Shown: piece after piece, positions 5,877 through 5,890 of the stretch
Position numbering within the stretch: position 1 is the first letter of the stretch
How the letters are laid out: each line of letters starts with the position of its first letter
DNA from: B4-G1 sp964393895
GTDB taxonomy: Bacteria > Chloroflexota > Anaerolineae > B4-G1
Assembly: GCA_964393895.1 (NCBI GenBank)
Contig: CAYMWP010000199.1
Span: 1 to 5,890 of the forward strand
DNA: 5,890 nt
Reading direction: 5' to 3'
Program-made: the position numbers and the translations under genes
Notes under the pieces: model-generated
The model's input: the letters and a program-made list of their open reading frames with translations, nothing else
Told to the model about the DNA's origin: nothing
Database searches by the model: none

Positions 5877-5890
5877 AAAGGCAGCAATCC

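Overview
This is a GC-rich bacterial chromosomal segment with six tightly packed protein genes, all on the + strand: azlC, azlD, aroC, tyrS, an aroK-aroB fusion and aroQ. I see no mobile-element gene, rRNA, tRNA or CRISPR array. The taxon cannot be fixed from the sequence. The fused shikimate kinase/3-dehydroquinate synthase, the high GC and the palindromic spacer elements would fit Chloroflexota or a similar thermophile-related lineage, but this is inference.

Layout: bases 1-59 are an AT-richer leader. azlC (60-788) and azlD (764-1093) overlap by 25 bases and encode a two-part amino-acid exporter of the AzlCD/YgaZH type. aroC (1115-2257, chorismate synthase) follows after 21 bases, with an extended Shine-Dalgarno that fixes its start. 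aroC and tyrS (2254-3531, tyrosyl-tRNA synthetase) share an ATGA stop/start overlap. A 79-base spacer (3532-3610) holds two hairpins. aroKB (3611-5194) encodes shikimate kinase fused to 3-dehydroquinate synthase and overlaps aroQ (5191-5640, type II 3-dehydroquinate dehydratase) by another ATGA. The final 250 bases (5641-5890) contain no convincing gene. They hold four hairpin-forming inverted repeats, an imperfect direct repeat and, near the edge, a consensus -35 hexamer pointing out of the window.

How the genes work together: AroB, AroQ, AroK and AroC catalyse steps 2, 3, 5 and 7 of the shikimate pathway. Steps 1, 4 and 6 (DAHP synthase, AroE, AroA) are not in the window. TyrRS consumes tyrosine, one end product of the pathway. 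AzlCD could export an amino acid. The cluster thus links synthesis of the aromatic precursor, use of one product and possibly efflux.

Most of the content is housekeeping metabolism, and I do not see a clearly undescribed system. The points most worth a second look are the degenerate class I signature of TyrRS (QVGN in place of HIGH), the link between an AzlCD exporter and aro genes, the strong palindrome ahead of aroKB, which lacks a visible ribosome-binding site, and the hairpin-dense tail after aroQ.
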